The notes below the pieces were generated by a model that worked only from the letters and a program-made list of their open reading frames with translations, did no database searches and was not told the origin of the DNA. Positions 60,202-64,000 of a stretch of DNA of 64,000 nucleotides are shown here, in pieces (within the stretch, counting starts at the first letter, position 1; the number at the start of each line of letters is the position of its first letter). Source of the DNA: Salibacterium lacus (lineage in GTDB: Bacteria; Bacillota; Bacilli; Bacillales; Marinococcaceae); contig NZ_JBHUML010000005.1 of the NCBI RefSeq assembly GCF_042684865.1, positions 496,001 through 560,000 on the forward strand, in the 5' to 3' direction. The position numbers were made by a program, and so were the translations under genes.

Positions 60202-60946
60202 TGTCCTGTCCGGCTTGCTCCTGCTCGGCCTGCAGGGCTTTCTTGTAGGAAAACCGGGAAATGATCACACTTCCTTCGTACAGCAGAAAGAGCGGCAGCG
60301 TTACCATCAGATGGGACACAATGTCCGGTGGTGTAATAAAGCCGGCTATGACAAGCAGCACAAAGTAGGCATACTTCCGGATGTGACGGAGCCATGCCGG
60401 CGTAATCAAGCCGAGTCTGGTCAAAAACATGACAACTACAGGCAGCTGAAACAAGAAACCAAATGGTATCGTCAGTTGAAACAAAAAACTGAAATATTCA
60501 TTGGCCCCGTACTGCTCCGTTAAATTCAGCCTCTCGGACAATCCGCTCAAAAACCGGATGACATTTGGAAAAAGAACAAAATACGCAAAAGCAAGTCCTC
60601 CGAGAAACAGAACCGTAGCGATAGGTATGTAGGAGAGCGTTACTTTTCTCTCCTTTTCCATCAGACCCGGTGATACAAACGCCCACAACTGATACAAGAG
60701 GACAGGAAATACGAGAATCAGCCCGATGAAAAACGCAAAATTCATGTAAAGCTTGATTGGATCGGTCAATTTAAACACGTTCATCGGGAAACTCTCGGCT
60801 TCCGGGATATTCTGCAGGTACGTTATCACCCCCGGCGCGATAATAAGACCGGCGATAAATGCCGCCAGTAAATAGACCGCTGAGATAATGATGCGCTTCC
60901 GCAGTTCTCCAATATGATCATATAAAGTCATTTCATTCTGCGCCAT
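60197..60946 (-). CDS. tatC: Sec-independent protein translocase TatC
   Basis: A 249-aa receptor of the twin-arginine pathway. It begins MTLYDHIGELRKRIIISAVYLLAAF (the conserved HLxELRxR region), has six hydrophobic segments, an FVSPGL motif near residue 90 and YVLFPNVIRFL near 122. The tail is charged. It follows tatA by 20 bases, and one TatA plus one TatC forms the minimal Gram-positive Tat system. Position next to rex matches tatAY-tatCY of B. subtilis. Confidence 0.97.
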   Translation of the reverse strand: MAQNEMTLYDHIGELRKRIIISAVYLLAAFIAGLIIAPGVITYLQNIPEAESFPMNVFKLTDPIKLYMNFAFFIGLILVFPVLLYQLWAFVSPGLMEKERKVTLSYIPIATVLFLGGLAFAYFVLFPNVIRFLSGLSERLNLTEQYGANEYFSFLFQLTIPFGFLFQLPVVVMFLTRLGLITPAWLRHIRKYAYFVLLVIAGFITPPDIVSHLMVTLPLFLLYEGSVIISRFSYKKALQAEQEQAGQDK

Positions 60947-60965
60947 GCCTGTCCCGTCCTACTCT

Positions 60966-61169
60966 TTACTTATCGGATTCATCCGTTGACTGCTGCCGGT
61001 TTTTCTTTTTCTCTTCTTCTTCCACATCATCAGCAAGTCCTTTGGTCGCGCTCTTGAATTCCCGCAGCGTATTACCCGCGGCTTTTCCGAGTTCCGGAAG
61101 TTTTTTCGGTCCGAAAATCAAAAGCGCGGCAAGAACAATCAGTCCAATGCTTATAGGTCCCAGATTCAT
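60966..61169 (-). CDS. tatA: Twin-arginine translocase subunit TatA
   Basis: A 67-aa protein: one short membrane helix (GPISIGLIVLAALLIFGPKKLPELG) with the FGPKKLPELG hinge, an amphipathic helix (KAAGNTLREFKSATKGL) and an acidic-basic tail. These are the TatA features needed to form the pore. I start at ATG 61169, eight bases after GGGGGTG; a TTG six bases earlier is too near. It precedes tatC in one operon. The bifunctional TatA type is expected because no tatB is present. Confidence 0.96.
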   Translation of the reverse strand: MNLGPISIGLIVLAALLIFGPKKLPELGKAAGNTLREFKSATKGLADDVEEEEKKKNRQQSTDESDK

Positions 61170-61192
61170 TTTCAAAACACCCCCTGCATGTG

Positions 61193-61831
61193 CTATAAAG
61201 GATAATTTTTCAGAAAGTACACCAATGTCTGAAGTTCCACCGACAAATCAATATGATGAACCCGTACGTTTTCGGGCACCGTCAGACGTTCCGGAGTAAA
61301 ATTCATAATACCGGTGATTCCCGCCTCCACCAGTTGTTCCGCGGTTTCCTGGGCGGCCGGGGCCGGGACGGTGAGAATCGCAATCGAAGCGTTCCGTTTC
61401 TTTTTTACGTCCGGCAGGTCATTCATGTGATATATCTCAACCCCGCTGATGTCCTGCCCGATCAAGTCCGGATTGACATCAAAGGCGTTGACAATCTGTG
61501 TGTTGTCGCTTTTTGTGAAATTGTATTTCAAAAGCGCGGTGCCAAGGTTTCCCACCCCGACAAGAAATACTTTGGTCACTTCGTCCTGATCCAGCGTTTT
61601 GCGGAAAAAGGAAAGCAGATACTGTACATTGTAGCCGTAACCTTTTTTGCCAAGTGCTCCGAAGTAGGAAAAATCCCTTCGTATCGTGGCTGAATCCACT
61701 TTGACCGCATCGCTTAGTTCTGTAGAGGAAACCCTCTGCTTCCCCGATTGATAAAGATTTTCAAGAAACCTGTAATAAAGAGGCAGCCGTTTGGCGGTTG
61801 CCTGCGGTATCTTCTGCTGGTCTATGTTCAT
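61193..61831 (-). CDS. rex: Redox-sensing transcriptional repressor Rex
   Basis: A 212-aa NADH-sensing repressor. A winged helix (residues 1-80; IPQATAKRLPLYYRFLENL, STELSDAVKVDSATIRRDFSYFG, KGYGYNVQYLLSFF) precedes a Rossmann domain with FLVGVGNLGTALLKYN near residue 86 and a final domain-swapped helix (VELQTLVYFLKNYPL). High NADH releases it from DNA. Start ATG 61831 has GGAGG at five bases. It lies 24 bases upstream of tatA on the same strand. No obvious Rex operator is seen in the window. Confidence 0.97.
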   Translation of the reverse strand: MNIDQQKIPQATAKRLPLYYRFLENLYQSGKQRVSSTELSDAVKVDSATIRRDFSYFGALGKKGYGYNVQYLLSFFRKTLDQDEVTKVFLVGVGNLGTALLKYNFTKSDNTQIVNAFDVNPDLIGQDISGVEIYHMNDLPDVKKKRNASIAILTVPAPAAQETAEQLVEAGITGIMNFTPERLTVPENVRVHHIDLSVELQTLVYFLKNYPL

Positions 61832-62101
61832 GGCAGCCTCCAACTTTTCCTTTCATGTTTCTTTACAGTATAACATGATAAGCTATGCTGTCGTCACATC
61901 GTAAAGCCTGTCCTGCTTGAGACAGCATACCGGAGCCATCTGCGCTTTCTTTCATTCTACACGAAAAAACGGAAATTTGTAATAGTTGAAAGCATTTTCG
62001 CCGGGCATTTTCACACATGATCCATATTCTCTGTTTCGCGTTTGCTTTAAAAATACGATACACTAAGAGAGGAGAAGTTTTGAATAAAAGGATGAACAAT
62101 A

Positions 62102-64000
62102 ATGATTGTGCTGCAATGCGCGAATATAACGAAATCTTACGGGGTTGAAACCATTCTTGATGGGATTAAGCTCGAGATCAAAAAGAATGAAAGAGCCGCC
62201 CTCATCGGCCGTAACGGCTCCGGCAAATCAACCCTTCTGAAAATCATCGCCGGGGAACTTCCCTACGACGAAGGAGAAGTTACCACACCAAAAGGAACAA
62301 GAATCGGCTATCTTGATCAGCACACCGGTCTTGATTCCGACCGCACAATCTGGGACGAGATGCTTTCTGTTTTCGATGAACTACGGGAAATGGAAACGCA
62401 GCTGCGCAGCCTCGAGAATGCCATGGCCGATCCGGATGTGTACAATGACGAACAGAAATACGAGAAAACCTTAAAAGACTACGACAATCTTCAATATGAT
62501 TTTCAGGAGCGCGGCGGTTATCAGTATGAAGCAGATATCCGCGGGATTCTGGCAGGGTTGAAGTTCGATCAATTTGACTACAATACACCGATTACAACGT
62601 TAAGCGGTGGGCAGAAAACAAGACTCGCTCTCGGTAAACTGCTGCTCTCCAAACCCGAAGTGCTCATTCTCGACGAACCGACGAACCACCTTGATATTGA
62701 TACGCTCCGCTGGCTGGAGAACTTTTTGTCCAACTACGAAGGAGCGGTTCTGATTGTTTCGCACGACCGCTATTTTCTCGACAATATTGTTTCCAAAGTC
62801 TATGAAATGTCACGGTCGGAAGCTCGGTTGTTTTACGGCAATTACAGCCGGTATCTGGAGAAAAAAGCCGAGGTTTACGAGCAGGAAATGAGAGAATATG
62901 AAAAACAACAGAAAGAAATCGCCGAACTCGAAGACTTTGTTGCAAGAAATATCGCCCGCGACTCCACCTCCAAACGGGCGCAGAGCCGACGCAAAAAACT
63001 GGAAAAAATGGAGATTAAGGAGAAGCCGCAGGGGGACGAAAAATCAGCCCGGTTCTCCTTTGATATCGAGCGACAGAGCGGCAATGAAGTGCTGAACATT
63101 TATGATCTGAATGTTTTTTATGAAGAGGAAAACCCTGTTATCCAGGACTTAACCCTTTCTGTCAAAAGGCAGGAAAGCATTGCGCTGATCGGGCCGAACG
63201 GTATCGGTAAAACGACGCTGCTAAAAGCGATTGCCGGACGCATCACGCCGGCTTCAGGCACTGTCCAGTACGGCACCAAAGTATCGGTTGGCTACTACGA
63301 CCAGGAGCAGGGTGATCTTGATACCGGCAAAGACGTGCTTCATGAGCTGTGGGACGAGTATCCACTTAAAACAGAACGGGAAATCCGCACCGTTCTGGGA
63401 AATTTCCTTTTCACCGGCGAAGATGTGCTCAAGTCCGTTTCCAATCTGAGCGGCGGAGAAAAATCACGGCTCGCGCTCAGCAAGTTAATGATGAAAAAGG
63501 CCAACCTGCTGATTTTTGACGAGCCGACAAACCATCTTGACCTCGACAGCAAAGAAGTTCTCGAAGCCGCACTGATTAACTATCCGGGGACGCTGCTGTT
63601 TGTGTCCCACGACCGTTACTTTCTCAACCGGATGGCTTCCAAGATTGTTGAACTCGATCAGTCCGGGATTCAGGAATATCCGGGCGACTACGATTACTAT
63701 GTGATGAAAAAGGATGAAGAACGCCAGCGCGCCGAACTCCGCGCCCAGGAGCAGCCGCCTGCAGCCGACACCCAGACCGGGGCTCCCGGCGAAGACAAAA
63801 AAGCATTCCTCGAGGACAAAGAAGCCAAGAAACAGGAGCGCAGACGGCAGCGGGATATTGAAGATACAGAACAGCAGATTGAAGCACTCGAAACGAAGAT
63901 CGAACAGCTCGAAGAAGAAATGTTGTCGCCTGATGTGTATGAAGACCACGAAAAAGCAGCCGAGATGCAGCAGCAGGTCCATGATGCGAAAGAGCAGCTC
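62102..64000 (+). CDS. ABC-F family ATP-binding protein (YdiF-like), C-terminus beyond the window
   Basis: The open frame runs to the last base: 633 codons without stop. There are two ABC domains. The first has Walker A GRNGSGKST near residue 39, signature LSGGQKTRLAL and Walker B VLILDEPTNHLD. The second has GPNGIGKTT near 365, LSGGEKSRLAL and LLIFDEPTNHLD. A charged linker of about 80 residues joins them and a C-terminal coiled coil begins near residue 540. There are no membrane helices, so it is a soluble ribosome-acting ABC-F protein. In B. subtilis ydiF is next to rex, as here. Start ATG 62102 has AAAGGA upstream. Confidence 0.93.
   Translation, partial: MIVLQCANITKSYGVETILDGIKLEIKKNERAALIGRNGSGKSTLLKIIAGELPYDEGEVTTPKGTRIGYLDQHTGLDSDRTIWDEMLSVFDELREMETQLRSLENAMADPDVYNDEQKYEKTLKDYDNLQYDFQERGGYQYEADIRGILAGLKFDQFDYNTPITTLSGGQKTRLALGKLLLSKPEVLILDEPTNHLDIDTLRWLENFLSNYEGAVLIVSHDRYFLDNIVSKVYEMSRSEARLFYGNYSRYLEKKAEVYEQEMREYEKQQKEIAELEDFVARNIARDSTSKRAQSRRKKLEKMEIKEKPQGDEKSARFSFDIERQSGNEVLNIYDLNVFYEEENPVIQDLTLSVKRQESIALIGPNGIGKTTLLKAIAGRITPASGTVQYGTKVSVGYYDQEQGDLDTGKDVLHELWDEYPLKTEREIRTVLGNFLFTGEDVLKSVSNLSGGEKSRLALSKLMMKKANLLIFDEPTNHLDLDSKEVLEAALINYPGTLLFVSHDRYFLNRMASKIVELDQSGIQEYPGDYDYYVMKKDEERQRAELRAQEQPPAADTQTGAPGEDKKAFLEDKEAKKQERRRQRDIEDTEQQIEALETKIEQLEEEMLSPDVYEDHEKAAEMQQQVHDAKEQL

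Noticed and set aside
1..64000. tRNA or rRNA genes
   Set aside because: I saw no cloverleaf with a GTTCRANNC arm in proper context and no rRNA-like conserved stretches; a tRNAscan or Rfam run would be decisive.

Overview
The window is a Gram-positive Bacillales chromosome segment. The gene order matches the Bacillus subtilis yeaC-yeaD-yebA-guaA-pbuG-yebG-purE...purD block and the rex-tatA-tatC-ydiK-ydiL-groES-groEL block. Start sites have strong AAGGAGG-type ribosome binding sites, and CIRCE, PurBox, AraR and purine-riboswitch elements are all of Bacillus type. Many proteins are rich in Asp and Glu and base composition is moderate, which would fit a salt- or alkali-adapted Bacillaceae member. 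That last point is inference.

Layout. Positions 1-11545 (minus strand) hold purE-K-B-C-S-Q-L-F-M-N-H-D, the complete IMP pathway except the end of purD, which leaves the window. The operon is preceded by a guanine riboswitch with a terminator, a sigma-A promoter and a PurBox pair. Upstream lie a yebG-like NETI protein and a patatin phospholipase. Positions 13447-17224 carry an M20 amidohydrolase, an acryloyl-CoA reductase-like oxidoreductase and a YitT membrane protein. A 333-bp element with terminal inverted repeats follows. Positions 17814-25545 carry pbuG, guaA (each with its own purine riboswitch) and the yebA-yeaD-yeaC cluster.

Positions 25758-41500 are more accessory. They hold an SLH-anchored YcdB/PepSY surface protein; an operon of a ThDP enzyme, a carboxymuconolactone decarboxylase-like protein, an unknown 125-aa protein and a chemoreceptor; an overlapping EAL/GGDEF c-di-GMP pair; a soluble YfmS-like chemoreceptor; an SDR, a methyltransferase and a GMC oxidoreductase; and an XRE regulator with a membrane-tethered PstS-like protein. 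Positions 41731-51451 include two gene remnants (a truncated RpiR and a response-regulator/PepSY deletion scar), a PadR/HAAS pair, an aldo-keto reductase, a VOC protein and an AraR-controlled arabinoside locus (repressor, FGGY kinase, GH43, MFS symporter).

Positions 51580-64000 hold an rlmCD-like RNA methyltransferase, a secreted CAP protein, an SDR, a flavoreductase behind a Fur-box-like promoter, a TM2 protein, and the groEL-groES / ydiL-ydiK / tatC-tatA / rex / ABC-F block, with the last gene running off the end.

Three purine riboswitches plus PurR sites tie de novo synthesis (purE-D), IMP-to-GMP conversion (guaA) and purine uptake (pbuG) to purine supply. The guaA riboswitch is unusual: its P2 and P3 loops are shrunken and two terminators follow in tandem. 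Non-coding space holds several repeat families that gene content does not explain: a 53-bp-period array, a dispersed AAACGTCA-type repeat, a two-copy 51-bp repeat and the MITE-like element. No rRNA, tRNA, CRISPR array or intact transposase gene was seen. I did not find a convincing wholly new multi-gene system; the best leads are the guaA leader, the repeat families and the ThDP-enzyme/chemoreceptor operon.
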